Source: Ridgeia piscesae (taxonomy: Eukaryota > Annelida > Polychaeta > Sabellida > Siboglinidae). Taken from it: 64,000 bases of DNA. The first letter of the stretch is position 1; each line of letters opens with the position of its first letter. Made by a program: the position numbers and the translations under genes. This document shows positions 11,317 to 22,960 of this stretch, in pieces. The notes below the pieces were generated by a model, which was not told the DNA's origin, did not search any database, and worked only from the letters and a program-made list of their open reading frames with translations. The stretch is from assembly GCA_025642075.2 (NCBI GenBank), contig JAODUO010000139.1, forward strand, positions 50,001 to 114,000, in the 5' to 3' direction.

Positions 11317-11945
11317 CTAGTAACACGTGGTAAACCAGGTTTGGGTGTGAGTGAACACAGCAATGTCGTGAGTCTGTGTCACAACATTGTCACGCTCGAC
11401 CTCAATCACTTCGGGTGTCATACTCGACACAAGTGCATCTGGTATCGATGCAACGACTTCCGTCTCTCTGTTCGGTAGAACCGAACCGAACGGTTTGTAG
11501 GCGTTCTGCGGTGTACTATCAGTGTCCGTGTCCACTTGTTCTCTCTGACACACAGGAATCATTGAATTGCTGTTTGCACGACGCGATCGAAGATGATCTA
11601 TGTGTCTTCGACACTCTCTTCCGTCCTGGAGTGCTACCGCATATGACACAGGACCGGTCACAAGAATGATCGTCCTGATCAACCATTTTAGTCCTGGCCC
11701 AAAGTTCATGATATAGATGCTCTCTCCCGGAGTAAATTTTCTCACGTGTCCCTTGCTGTTGCGAGTCTCTTTCATCTGAGTTTGCTTCTTGTGAACCTTC
11801 CTTTGCAGACTTGGATAGGGGAGATCCAGCCTAGATCTCATCTTACTTTCCGGTTGTCGTCTGAGGGGTTTGGCGGTAGTCAAATAAGAATCTCTGTAGC
11901 TTCGTTTCAACATTGTCTCCCGCTGTTTTACTAATGCAACACCTC
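11317..11945 (-). pseudogene. Gypsy integrase C-terminal region
   Basis: The minus-strand frame holds the post-catalytic part of a Gypsy integrase. There is an RSRLDL motif near residue 55, a GHVRKFTPGESIYIMNFG segment (the usual 'F..GE.V...N' block), a KWL...I....GP.SY.V.L..G segment, and RRHIDHLRSR. The upstream DDE catalytic core is missing. The frame instead passes straight from an N-terminal integrase fragment (minus strand, around 11945) into a sequence matching the 'V.TKLQRFLFDYR' region that normally follows the core. About 150 residues are therefore deleted. The product would be non-functional. Confidence 0.75.
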
Positions 11946-12196
11946 TTGTTGACATCTTGGTGGAATCACCACTCTGGCACCCCACAAGACACAACTGCCT
12001 TGCACACGTAACTCATCTCTTGCCATGTTCGTGTCGATCTTTCCACAGGCCAGCCCCACAGCATATATTCTCTGACATGCACCAGCATGTGATCACGATC
12101 AGTGCAGTGACTGAACTGAGCTGTGCTCATAGGCGAAGAATCCAGTTCTTCTATCAACAAGACGCATTCGTCCAGTTCCTCCTTCGCCATCACTGG
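11940..12196 (-). pseudogene. Gypsy RNase H-integrase linker and integrase N-terminal start
   Basis: The minus strand encodes MAKEELDECVLLIEELDSS followed by an HVREYMLWGW-like stretch and, after a frameshift, WGARVVIPPRC, the conserved start of Gypsy integrases. It continues the reading frame that ends at the RNase H domain at 17785 once the insertion 12197-17778 and one copy of its target duplication are removed. That continuity is independent support for the insertion boundaries. Confidence 0.75.
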
Positions 12197-12394
12197 GGTC
12201 CGTGCATATACCATCTTTACCTTTTTCGCTTTCAAATTTACGAACGAAAAACGAATAACGAATTCCTTTTTCGTTTTCAAACTTGTGAACTAAAAACAAA
12301 AAACGAATTCCTTTTTCGTGTTTCGTTTTCAAATTTGCGAACGAAAAACGAATTCCTTTTTCGTTTTCAAAAGTGAAGTAAGAAAAGCGAAAAC

Positions 12395-13960
12395 ATACCT
12401 GTCAACATTTGAAAATGTCCATGGGGGAGATTGCGTGCGAGCTGTTACGCCAACCACGAATGGGTCAATGCGACCTTTGCGGACGCATACTTGGAATAGT
12501 AATACCCATGAAATTATGAATGAAACAACAAGAAAAAGAAATTTCCATCATTTTATTAGCACATCACAACATTGAAACCATTTATACATATCATGCAAGC
12601 GCCCTTGTGCAATTTTTCATCACCAAAGTGCCTAAAACAGGCTTTATTTTCTATATCAAGTAATTACACCACCTGAAAACTTTAAATATTTAATTCCAAT
12701 GTTTACCTTCTTGAAAAATACAAATTTAAATTTAATTACCTGTGCTGGAAATGGTAAAACACATCCACTAGGAGATCCTCCACATGCACAGGTAAGGCCT
12801 TGACTCCTGCCACTGTACACAGATTGGCCAAGTGGCACCCACAGCCAATGTCAAACACTGCAGAGTTTCTCTTCCCTACCATTGTGTTGCAATTATCACT
12901 TATGAAGGCCACTACATTCTTCCAGGGAATTCCCTTTGCTTCGAATGTGGCATCTAGTTGGTCAAATATGGATTGTGCTGTGCCAATATTGCAGATTGGC
13001 ATGTCCAGGAATCCTGTGACTGCTTTTTCCCTCCAGTATTTAACCACAATTACTAGAATTTTCTGCTGGCTAGTGTAATTAGATTCGTCATACCTGAATG
13101 AAAAAGTCCAGCTTTTCACTGTTTCACAAGTTCTTCCAAAGCTGAAGCGATGGCATTTTTGACAATCATCATCGTCTTGGACAGTGACTTGGTTCGGCCA
13201 CTACAGGAGAACTTCTTAGATATTTTCGAATCTGGGAACATTTGCTTGCATAGGCGTGTAAAATGGTCTGCCATAGCAAACGGCAAGTTGTGCTCCTCAA
13301 CGAAATTTGTTAACAGAGTTTCGCTTCAAATTACATCTTCTGTATCTGCATTCACTGTAAAAAAAGTTTGTAACAGTAGCTGTGGTGTTCTGCAATTTCT
13401 GCAGCCGGGTGTGTTTGTTTCTCTGTGATTGAATGCTTCTTCAAATCATTCTTGCCTCCGTGATCCACTTTGATGTCTATCACACACACTTTGCAAAAGG
13501 CATGTACGATACCTTGTTGACTTTTACATACCCACGGGTACTCGACCATCCATTTATCTTGATACTTGCATGTATATCTTTGTTTCTTCTTTGATGGTTC
13601 CTTCTTCCTTTCTGCCATGATCAATTATTGCTTCTGCTGTTTTATCGTCACCTGCTTCTTGCATTGCGTACCACAAATGGCACAGGTTCACCTTGCGAAG
13701 TACCCGGATACACATAGGACAAATCGCGCGCTATGTAGATACTCAACGCGGGCAATACCTTCGTAACAGCACCATCTATCGGCAAGAATAAACATGTTCA
13801 TGTTTTGACATTCAAAGTTGTGGCAAATCTACGGGTCGGGAAGGGGGAGATTTTTTATTAAATCGGGAGAAACTGCTTAAATAGAAAACCCGATCAGTAG
13901 ATCGGTAGACATGTCTAAAATCTGGAGATTCCCGACCAAATCGGTAGACTTGACAGGTAT
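12395..13960 (-). mobile_element. hAT transposon nested inside family A
   Basis: Terminal inverted repeats ATACCTGTCAA (left, 12395) and TTGACAGGTAT (right, to 13960) are flanked by near-identical octamers GCGAAAAC (12387-12394) and GCGAAAAA (13961-13968). Other family A arms (29.3 kb and the right arm at 17.6 kb) lack this 1.57-kb segment at the corresponding point. The minus strand holds hAT transposase fragments. The C-terminal dimerisation region is missing, so the copy is internally deleted and not autonomous. Confidence 0.8.
12736..13624 (-). pseudogene. hAT-family transposase, frameshifted and truncated
   Basis: The minus strand starts with a BED-type zinc finger region (13624-13352). 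It has a lysine-rich head, then KWMVEYPWVC, FCKVC (the Cys pair) and GGKNDLKKH before the terminal His. After a frame change come segments resembling the hAT middle region: MADHF, SGRTKSLS and KNAIASALEELVK. A further frame change leads to the catalytic part: FRYDESNYTSQQK (first acidic residue region), VVAFISDNCNTMVGKRNS (second Asp), and CGCHLANL, continuing to VEDLLVDVFYHFQHR. The remaining insertion domain and C-terminal dimerisation domain are absent. At least two frameshifts make it inactive. The family normally cuts and pastes DNA with 8-bp TSDs, as seen here. Confidence 0.8.
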
Positions 13961-14222
13961 GCGAAAAACGAATTCGTTTTTGCATTTAGGAAGCTTCGAC
14001 CACTTCAGGTTTCCGGTAACAGTTGGTAGTTTCGGCAGGATTCTTCGGTCGCACTGGCAGCGTTTTGAAAACAAACTCGCAGAAATTGCAACGGCGAAGT
14101 GGTACAGTATATCTAAGTACCTATAGGTGAATATTGGTCGTTTCGGTGCTGCTTTTTATGTTTCGACAATTTAATAACATATACTCAACTTTCTGTGATA
14201 AACTACCAGATCTGTCTATATA

Positions 14223-14229
<7 letters not shown>

Positions 14230-14297
<68 letters not shown>

Positions 14298-14338
14298 GAT
14301 CTGTTACAGTAGTTTATCACAGAAGGTTAAGTATAGTC

Positions 14339-14378
<40 letters not shown>
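14230..14378. repeat. Two (TA)n runs flanking a copy of the CAGATCTGT arm
   Basis: TA runs at about 14230-14293 and 14340-14378. Between them lies ACAGATCTGTTACAGTAGTTTATCAC reversed relative to the upstream copy, so the microsatellites sit at small inverted repeats inside family A. Confidence 0.9.
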
Positions 14379-14382
<4 letters not shown>

Positions 14383-15156
14383 AGATTGATTGTTGGATTT
14401 ATTTTGTAACTGCAACAATGTGATGCAATAATTAGTTAAATTTTTAATTTGTAAAATATTTGGCTTAGGAGGCCCCTATTATGATTAATAAATAGTCATA
14501 GGGGCCACTTTGGGTTTTAAAATTAGCTATCTTTTATACAATTACGGATAGCCCAATTATATCTAGGAGCAGGTACATTCCTATGTATTTTTATTAACAT
14601 TTGCTATTTTATGCATATTGTAAATAGATGATGTGTGGTAAAAATAGAATACATTTATTGCTGAAACTGTTGCTAGATTTAGTGTTCCTTTATTATTATT
14701 TTGCATATATACTAATTTACAACTGCACAAGTATGTTTATATCCTTGGATAATATGCTGCTTTACATAATGTATCAACCTTTTTAAACTGTAAGTGGCTT
14801 TGATAAAAAAGGTATTGTTTACTGTGTGTATGGCAGACAATATCTAATACTCTTTTGGAAATTTGTATTATGTCCTGAAGGTATGTATTCTGCTGTGTGC
14901 TGGTGTGAAATGATTATGTATATTTCTGGTTTGTGTTATCTGCCAATTTTGAAAGTTGCTGGTAATGTTTTATGTTTATATTTATAATAAAATTATAATA
15001 TCATTACACTAAATAGGTCTTCAACTTTTGTTTAAACATTAGTTCCATGTGGGAGCTATATTTATTTGAAGATATTATTCTTACAAGTTTATTTTGCAAT
15101 TTGTTTATTCAATTATAGTTGTGTCCCTAGATCAGTAGATAGTAATTAGTGTGAGG

Positions 15157-15680
15157 CTAAATTATTGAATTATAGAGTGTAATTTTAATTCTAATTTGAA
15201 TAATATGCTCCAATTTAGTTATAAGTCCAATTGTTCGAGAACATCTGTTTGTTATTTTATCAATATGTTTATTCCAGTTTAAATATGAGATTAATGTAAA
15301 GCCTAGAATATTAAACTGGTCAACTCTATCAAAATCTACACCATCAGTTGTTAATGTTAGTTCATCAACCTGTTTATTAGGCATTTGAAACAAAACATTT
15401 GCTTTATTAATATTTTAATGATAATATATGTATTTTTAACCATATGTTTATTATATCTAGTTCTTTATTAATCAAATATTCAACATTCACTGTGTTTTGT
15501 CATCTGTGAAGGCTTTAATTGAACTTGTATTATCAAGTATCATCAGCACAACTTATGCTGGCTTTCTGAAAATCATTGATATAATTATAGTAAGTAACAA
15601 TGTCAATGGCCCTAACATTTATTCTTGGGGGATGCAGATTTTTATAGGGTAAAGTATCTTATTGTAAATAATAACTCTTC
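15157..15680 (-). pseudogene. LINE reverse transcriptase segment inside family A (inverted part)
   Basis: The minus strand carries a degraded GCIPQ...GPLTLLL...INDF-like RT block near 15590-15650, then a better preserved stretch at 15393-15157. That stretch contains VDFDRVDQFNILGFTL, LNWNKHIDKITNRCSRTIG and IRIKITLYNSII, i.e. the 'FLGL...LNW..HI..I..K..R..G' thumb region of Jockey/CR1-type LINEs. It lies head-to-head with the plus-strand C-terminal part that follows, an arrangement expected from a 5' inversion (twin priming) at the original LINE insertion. Confidence 0.7.
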
Positions 15681-15689
15681 TAGTCTTAC

Positions 15690-16262
15690 AGACTGCTTAC
15701 GGTTAGTTGAATATTGTTGTGTTAGACGTATTGCTGTGAAGTCCATTCCAATGGCTCACTGATCGGTTTGCGTTAAACAATAGTGTTCATGATTGTCACA
15801 CTTGCAACCGCACAAATATTTCGGACAAGAAGTACAACTTGTCTTCAGGCCAGTGTAAATTTGCATACAAGTTTCTAAACTTTGGGATAGTATCCCGGAA
15901 TGTATGCAGAATGCAAGCAGTTTAGAGATCTTTAAAATACATATTTTAACAGTTTCTCGTGAAAGATATATACACTTGCAAGCATTTCATGATAGATATG
16001 CCGGAGTGATTGTTTGCATTTGGCTGGTAGATTGATTAGATTAATAAATATTTCTTTGGTGGTGGTAGTGGTAGTCATAGTAAGGACTTTATCTCAGACA
16101 ATCATATTTTTATTGTTGTTATTACTATTATTGATATGTAGACGTGGATGAGTTTGAGCAGTTTGCCAGTCGAAAGTGGACTGTTGTTTAGCCGTGCCTT
16201 TTGGGATGTCCACAAAGTACACATAATCTTATGTCATTATAATTAAAGATTTAACTGTAAGC
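15690..16262 (+). pseudogene. LINE ORF2 C-terminal end and 3' region inside family A
   Basis: The plus strand encodes TDRFALNNSVHDCHTCNRTN followed, after a frameshift, by KLWDSIPECMQNASSLEIFK. This is the common end of CR1/Jockey-like LINE proteins ('F....LWNSLP..I....SL..FK'). The same segment recurs at 30.8-31.05 kb in the second family A copy. The similarity between the two copies ends at about 16262/31258, the likely LINE 3' end. Confidence 0.7.
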
Positions 16263-16362
16263 CTAATGATTTATAAAATAATTTATAATATCTTTTATTC
16301 ATGTTTCCTAAAGAATATGAAACAGTGTCACCTGAATGCTTATTAACAACTGAAATGGAATA

Positions 16363-16860
16363 TATGTGCAGTTGCAAGTGTGACAATCATGCAGACTCTT
16401 GTTTAATGCAAACCGATCAGTGAGCAACTAGCCATAAGTAGTCTGTAAGATTAGAAGAGGTTCAATGAGATACTTTACCTATAAAAATAGGCTTCCCCCA
16501 AGGATCAATTTGACGGCCATTGACATTGTTATTTATAATAATTATATCAATGATTTTCCAAAAGCCAGCATAACTTATGCTGATAATACTTGATGATACA
16601 AGTATAATTAAAGCTTTCAATGATGATATAAACACAGTGAATGTTGCATATTTGATTAATAAAAACTATTACATATGCAAAATAATAATGAATTAACACT
16701 AATTCTAGCAACACTTTCAGCCATAAACGTATTATATTTTCACGCACATCATCTACATACAATATGTATAAAGAAGCAAATGTTAGTAACAAATTCTCAG
16801 TAATATACATGCTCCTAGATACACATGGGGTATCCATAATGATCCATCAATGGAATTCAA
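16363..16860 (+). pseudogene. Right-arm inverted copy of the family A LINE segment
   Basis: The plus strand shows GFPQGSI, a degraded PLT.L.....INDFPKAS, TYADNT and AFNDDINTVNVAYLINKN. It is the mirror of 15460-15850 on the other arm, with the same upstream string AACCGATCAGTGAGC. The part of the left arm between about 14710 and 15460 is missing here. The 'ADN' in place of 'ADD' marks an inactive RT. Confidence 0.65.
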
Positions 16861-17029
16861 TAATTATATAAAAGATAGCTAATGATATCTACTATTTATT
16901 AGTAATAATAGAGGCCTCCTAAGCCAAATATTTTACAAATTAAATTTAACTAACTATTGCATCACATTGTTGCAGTTACAAAATAAATACGTCTGCTCTC
17001 GATTGATCCATCAATCGATCTATCGATCT

Positions 17030-17397
<368 letters not shown>

Positions 17398-17784
17398 AGT
17401 CGAAACATAAAATGCAGCGCCAAAACGGCCAATATTCACCTATAGGTACTTAGATATACCACTTCGCCGACGCAATTTCTGCGAGTTTGTTTTCAAAAAG
17501 CTGCCAGTGCGCCCGAAGTATCCCGCCGAAACTACCAACTTTTACCGGCTACCCGAAGTGGCAGTTTGGCCGAAGCCTCCTAAATGCAAAAAAGAATTCG
17601 TCTTTCTTACTTCACTTTTGAAAAAGGAATTAATTTTTCGTTCGCAAATTTAAAAACGAAAAACGAAAAAGGATTTCATTTTTCGTTCGCATGTTTGAAA
17701 ACGAAAACCGAAAAGGAATTCGTTATCCGTTTTTCGTTCGCAAATTTAAAAACGAAAAAGACGGTATATACACAGACCCACTGG

Positions 17785-18974
17785 CAGTGGCAATCTACTA
17801 AGACAGTCCGCATTGCCATGGCTTCTGGCAGCCTTGTAGTGGATCTTGTACTCGTACCCTCGCAGAGTGACGTGAGCGCCCACCGTAACCGGAACTTGCT
17901 TAAGTTCACCAAACAGCGACACTAGTGGCGTTTGATAAGTCATGATCACAAAATAACGTTCATTGATCTGCTTGTGGAATTTCTTCAATGAAAACATTAT
18001 TGCGGCTTCCTCCTTGTTGAGCTGCGAATAATTTCTTTCTGCAGCGTTGAGTGTCCTTGATGCAAATCCAACGGGATGCTCAGTACTATCTTCCATGATG
18101 TGCTAGAGCACTGCACCAAGTCTATAGTTCGATGCATCGCACTGCAGTAGTATTGGCTTATTCGAATCATAGTCCGCCAACACTTCGTTGACAGAAGGAG
18201 TTCCTTCGCTATTTGGAATCTCCGCTGTTGTGGCGGTCCCCACAACCACTTCTATCCCTTGCACAGTAATTTTTGTAATATGACGCTAATATGGTCGACA
18301 GGTTGTACAGGAACCTTCCGTAGTAGTTCAGCAACCCTAAGAATGCTTGAAGCTCCTGCACATTATCTGGAGATCTCGCCTTCAGAATGTCCTCCACCTT
18401 ATCTTGCACTGGATGTAGTCCATGTTGGTCAATCAGGTGTCCCAGGTACACAACGTCGTCTGCGTGAAATGTGCATTTCTTTCTCTTGAGCCGCAACCCA
18501 GTCTCTTCCAGTGTACCCAAGACCATATCCCAAGACCATATCCTGCGTTTCCATGCATTGTGCTTTTATCGCACCCATCAAGATGATGTCATCTATGTAC
18601 ACAGCGACATGTAATATGCCCAGCAAGAAATTTTCCATGGTCCTCTGGAATATAGCTGTGTGCCGAATTGATGCCATACGACAATCTATTGTACCGAAAC
18701 AACCACTTGTGTTGTTTATTCTTTCGATTTCTCATCCAGTTGAAGTTGCGAATAGGCGTGGCTCAAGTTCAGTTTCGTGAATTGTTTTCCTCCTGTCATT
18801 TTTTTCGCAGAGGTCATCCAACGTAGGAATTGGATATTGCTCCAAATGGGAGACTCGGTTCACCGTCAATTTGTGGTCTCCGCAAACTCCAACCTTCCCG
18901 TCAGCATTGAGAACTGGCATTATCGGGGTAGCCCAGTCAGAGAAGCGCACTCGCTCAATCAACTTCGTCTGCAC
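17785..18974 (-). pseudogene. Gypsy reverse transcriptase and RNase H
   Basis: Minus strand, in order. The RT N-terminal part (18974-18780) has ERVRFSDWATPIMPVLNADG, CGDHKLTVNRV and YPIPTLDDLCEK. A gap or frameshift follows, then FQRTMENFLLGI and VAVYIDDIILMG (catalytic Y-I-D-D present). Next come ETGLRLKRKKCTFHADDVVYLGH and LQAFLGLLNYYGRF (connection). RNase H follows with the SRTLNAAERNYSQLNKEEAA block and a C-terminal HGNADCLSRLPLP. At least three frameshifts break the frame. The segment between KLTGGK-like and FQRT motifs, which should hold the 'LDL..AY.Q' Asp, is heavily degraded. It would copy RNA to DNA in an active element; here it is inert. Confidence 0.85.
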
Positions 18975-19185
18975 TAATGTGTCCAGTACGTTCTTCCTCT
19001 ACCTTCCTCTCCAGAGCGTACGGAACTGACATTGGTTTGAAAAGCTTGGGTGGTTGGTGGCTCACGACATAAATCTTGGCAGTGGTTCCCTTCGTCATAC
19101 CCAATCCTTCTGCAGACCGAACAAAGCCGTTTTGTCTGCGCATTTGACAATGATCAACGATAAGTTCACCTCTTAATCTTTATAT

Positions 19186-19420
19186 TTACCATGATTTTCC
19201 CGCCAGGTCCACTGTCTTCAGGACTATACCCGCCGGTAGCACAGGCAAATGGCTCAGATGTTTCCTGTACAAACTCTCTGGCAGCAGCGACACATCTGCC
19301 GCAGTATCCAACTGCATATCAAACTTGGTGCCCTCTATGCACACAGGCACTCTAATGCCACTGCTCTTCAGTGCATCCACTGTGTGCGTGTTGTACAGCA
19401 TGGAGTGGTCATCTTATTCG
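19186..19420 (-). pseudogene. Gypsy aspartic protease with altered active-site motif
   Basis: The minus-strand ORF holds a retropepsin-like segment: VPVCIEGTKFDMQLDTAADVSLLPESLY. The active-site triplet in family members is D-T/S-G; here the third position is Ala (D-T-A-A). A hydrophobic region ending ILKTVDLAGKSW follows. The flap and second half run into sequence near the RT start. The substitution alone would be expected to cripple cleavage. Confidence 0.7.
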
Positions 19421-19890
19421 TCAGTTGACTCATCAGTCACAGAACGCACCCTTGATTTGCCTTTGGAGATCTTTGACTTCGCAATTTTTTTCGAATTTGA
19501 ACTTGCATGCCTGTGGCGCTTGCTTGCCGCAACAACGTAACGGAATCTGTTGACCTGTCTAGGATATCTCCCTTCACTCTGTTTTTGGGCGAATGTCACT
19601 TGATTAACGTTCTCACTGGAAGGTGTGTCAACAGTGGCGCCGCCTGGCGAATGAAACTGCCGTGCGTGCACCTTTACCATCGTCATATTCCACTGCCCGC
19701 TCTCAAGTTAAATTCGTCATATTGCTGAGTTTCCAGCGTCCCGATCAGACCCGCCATCTCGTCTGGCTTCCTCATGTGCTGCGTCAGATAAACACCGCAC
19801 AATTAACGTCGCACAAAATCATCTTTGGCCGCTCAATGTCACGTTTCATACAGCTGACAGTGCCTCTGATATGTGCACAGGGTTAACGGG
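19421..19890 (-). pseudogene. Gypsy Gag remnants (matrix/capsid scrap and degenerate nucleocapsid)
   Basis: Minus strand. Around 19800-19720 a frame contains HMRKPDEMAGLIGTLETQQY, typical of the beginning or middle of Gypsy Gag. From 19686 a basic stretch (KRHRHASSNSKKIAKSK) lies where the CCHC zinc knuckle should be, but the cysteines are replaced by Tyr, Arg or Ser. Most of Gag is deleted: only about 450 bp separate the primer-binding site from the protease, against well over 1 kb usually. Confidence 0.55.
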
Positions 19891-19903
19891 AACTTCCTTG
19901 TAA

Positions 19904-19916
19904 ATCCTCGTCGCCA
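19904..19916 (-). promoter_or_regulatory. Gypsy primer-binding site
   Basis: The minus-strand TGGCGACGAGGAT starts five bases after the LTR end. This string is a common PBS in invertebrate Gypsy elements, complementary to a tRNA 3' end. Confidence 0.7.
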
Positions 19917-19921
19917 GTAAA

Positions 19922-20066
19922 TGTTATAACTTGTCTCTTGTAAGGAAGGATAACAGTCTTGAACATAACAACTTTATTTAACATGGCAGACGACTACGCG
20001 GGAACTAGCTCAGTTCCGGTGAGGCGTATGCAAAAGATCAAATCGATCTACGATACATTATCACAC
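19922..20066 (-). repeat. Gypsy 5' LTR (145 bp)
   Basis: On the minus strand it begins TGTGATAATGTATCG and ends AAGTTATAACA, i.e. TG...CA ends. It contains a poly(A)-signal-like AATAAAG in the second half. The first 67 bp are shared with the truncated copy at 10930-10996. Confidence 0.8.
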
Positions 20067-22079
20067 TTTTTATGGCATTTACCAGTCCACCGATATATTT
20101 CTACCTGTCCACATCGGGTTTTACCCGTCGAAATGATGGGTGGATGGGTCTCCGCATAAAGCTATAGAGAGAGTGTTCAGACATTCATAGTAAGCAAGAT
20201 ACACGTACATACCGGTACCTCATAACACAGATGTATACATTTGGTATCTATCCATACCAAGTGTAAATCAGCTGTGTAACAGGTCTGATTGTCTTAAGAA
20301 ATAAATAGCAAATTGTTTTATTTCTGAAAAAAATTACTAACTTCCGACCCAAAAAAAGTAATGAAGCATTGAATGGATTGTAAGAAAACTTCCTGTGCGT
20401 AAGCCAATTCTTATAACTCAGTTTAACTAGACACTCTAAATATCTGTCCACGGTTTCATCACAACAAAAAGTTTATTACCCTGTATTTCCCAAGTTAATC
20501 AACAACTGACTCACGACTGATGAAAAGGTTTACCTTTGAGGCTTTGGTTGTGAGTTAAAATAGTAAATACACATGCCTTAGTTAACAGTTGTATATTTCT
20601 GGTATTTAAACATAACGTTGTATATTAGAGCAATATGACGTCTTAATTATGAATCTATGTATATCTAAAATTGCTACATATTACATAAATTTATTTTAAA
20701 TGATCTAACTACTTCCGACCGCATTTTTAGTATTAAGAAAGCATGGTCCATAATAATTATTAACTTCCATGGCATGGAAGTTTTATAATTATTTGAGTTA
20801 CTATAGCTTACACCTACCAAGGTAGAACGTTTTGTAATAATCTGTGTTACGCCCATTAACCTTTTTGGGTTAGAAGTTCGTCAAGTATGTATAACAATCT
20901 ACCATATTTATGCATGAATAGCTTTGCAATTAAAACAACCAGATCTGTCATGTCTCAAGAGATATATACTATACCCGCCAGTCAAACATGCTCGCGAGTC
21001 GAACACTAAAGAATATCGCTTGTAATTACCGCCAGATGATGTTTGTGAACATACATTTTCTAAATAAATAATTTATATTACACGAAATACTCATTGGCCC
21101 CCGTTGTGTAATGGTCCCTGTGGGGATTGTGGCGTCATGGATCCTATAGAATCCTTGGTGGCGTGTATAAAATAACATCGTTAAATAACTCAAAAGGGCG
21201 GAATATACATAGATAATATCGGATGGCTTATCAGTATGCTGAAGACTTCCTTGTCCACTTGCCATCTGGAGTTCACTTTCGGATAGCAATCTTATTAAAT
21301 TTGGTTAAATGTTGTAATTTCTGCCACCATCGCGTTAACATTTCGACTCGCGGCACGGAAACCTGTTCGAACGACATCGTCGCGAGGAGGCATATTTTGC
21401 ACGAAGGCCTATTTTGTAAGTATTTCTTCAAAATATACCTCTTTAATAATTCATTTGCACAAGTGGGATAACATATGTGTTACACATTTTGAATATCGGT
21501 ATACTTTGCAAATGTTTCTTCATATGTACTGGAAAAATCGGCATGTTTTGATTCATATATAATAATTATGTCATGATGTGTTCGACTCGCGGGCTGGCCA
21601 GTATATTACTCATATTTTGCATATGCATATATCAGTACCCCCATTAAATACATGTATGCGTAAACGACACACAAAATGCACATTTGAGTTTGGCAAAATG
21701 CAATGTCGCTGATTATACACTGGCTTTCGCGAGAAAAAAAAACGTATCTGCCTCTACTAGTAATAGGTAGGTAGATAAAAAATTAGAATATGTAACTTAT
21801 ATCATCATTTAAATGGTGCCATGTGATAGATACTAATATGTAGTTAATAACACTTTTTGATTTTTTTTGAAATCTTAAATATTTACGGAGAAATTCAATT
21901 TTTAAATCTTAAAATTGCGGCATTTTTGTCTATTATATTTTGGTCCATTTCTTGTGCACATGCTGCATAATGTAATGACAGTCATAGAATAGGTTGGAAA
22001 CCAGTAATAACATTGGAACCATTTAACTTATGCTTGTGAAACAAAAAATGGGTCAGCCCTTTAGGAAATGTAATTTATG
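20067..22079. other. Unassigned AT-rich sequence
   Basis: About 2 kb with no supported gene, RNA or repeat. Short ORFs (20674-20856, 21026-21289 and 21223-21471) show no recognisable domain and no splice support. Confidence 0.45.
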
Positions 22080-22960
22080 TGTGACGTGGATTTGACCTTC
22101 AAAGTTGACCTAGATATTATATTTGACCTAGATGTGACCCACAGTATGGTGTTAATTCCTACTAGTACTAATGGTATAATTTAGGTGAAATTGTTTAGGA
22201 AATGAGCCTTGTTAACATAGCAACTTTATGGACACTTTTAATGGTTATTAGAACTTGACCTAATTATTTGACCTACATTTCACACCTGACCTACATACTG
22301 GAATTTATTGCATAATTAATTCATAAATTCACCATGAATCTTGATAAACCCTTCGACATGTGATTTATTTTGTGACCTTGACTTGACCTTCACAGTTGAC
22401 CTGCATTCCCATGTTTTTTCTATATTTGGCCCACTGCATTTGCATTAACTTTTTATTGATGACACAATTTTGCTTTAAAATGTGCACTGTTAACATTTGA
22501 AGTATGAAGACTGCCAATGTAATGGCTTTATTGCTGTGTAATTTGTAAAACAGGTTTACAACTTGACCTATATTTCACAGTTGACCAATATAACGGAAGA
22601 ACTTGCATAAGTAATTCATACATGCACCATGAATCTTGATAAAAACTTAGGGCTAGGGCTAGGCTTTATGAAATGTAAATGTTTTTGATAACTGCCTTGA
22701 CTTTTGCAATTGACCTGCACCTAATTTTGACCTAGATTTAACTTACATAATGGTATTAATTCCTATTAATGATATCATTTACCTGAAAATGAATTACGAA
22801 CTTGGCAGCTGTAGTTCGGAGGCAAACTCACTAACATAATGACTTATATGCCATGTAAACTTTTTGTACGTGGTTATGACAGCATAACTTATTTACTTGC
22901 CCTACATTTCGCACTTCACCTATTAATAGTGTAATTTATTAATTAAATTGCACATTAGAC
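22080..22960. repeat. Three diverged units of about 310 bp rich in TGACCT
   Basis: The strings TGACCTTCAAAGTTGACCT (22094), TGACCTTCACAGTTGACCT (22387) and TGACTTTTGCAATTGACCT (22700) recur at about 300-bp spacing. Their partners GACCTACATTTCACACCTGACC (22262), GACCTATATTTCACAGTTGACC (22575) and CCCTACATTTCGCACTTCACC (22900) recur likewise. A CACCATGAATCTTGATAAA string is shared by units 1 and 2. The array carries over a dozen TGACCT hexamers, the complement of the AGGTCA nuclear-receptor half-site. A similar cluster is at 47.69-47.75 kb. No coding frame. Confidence 0.65.
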
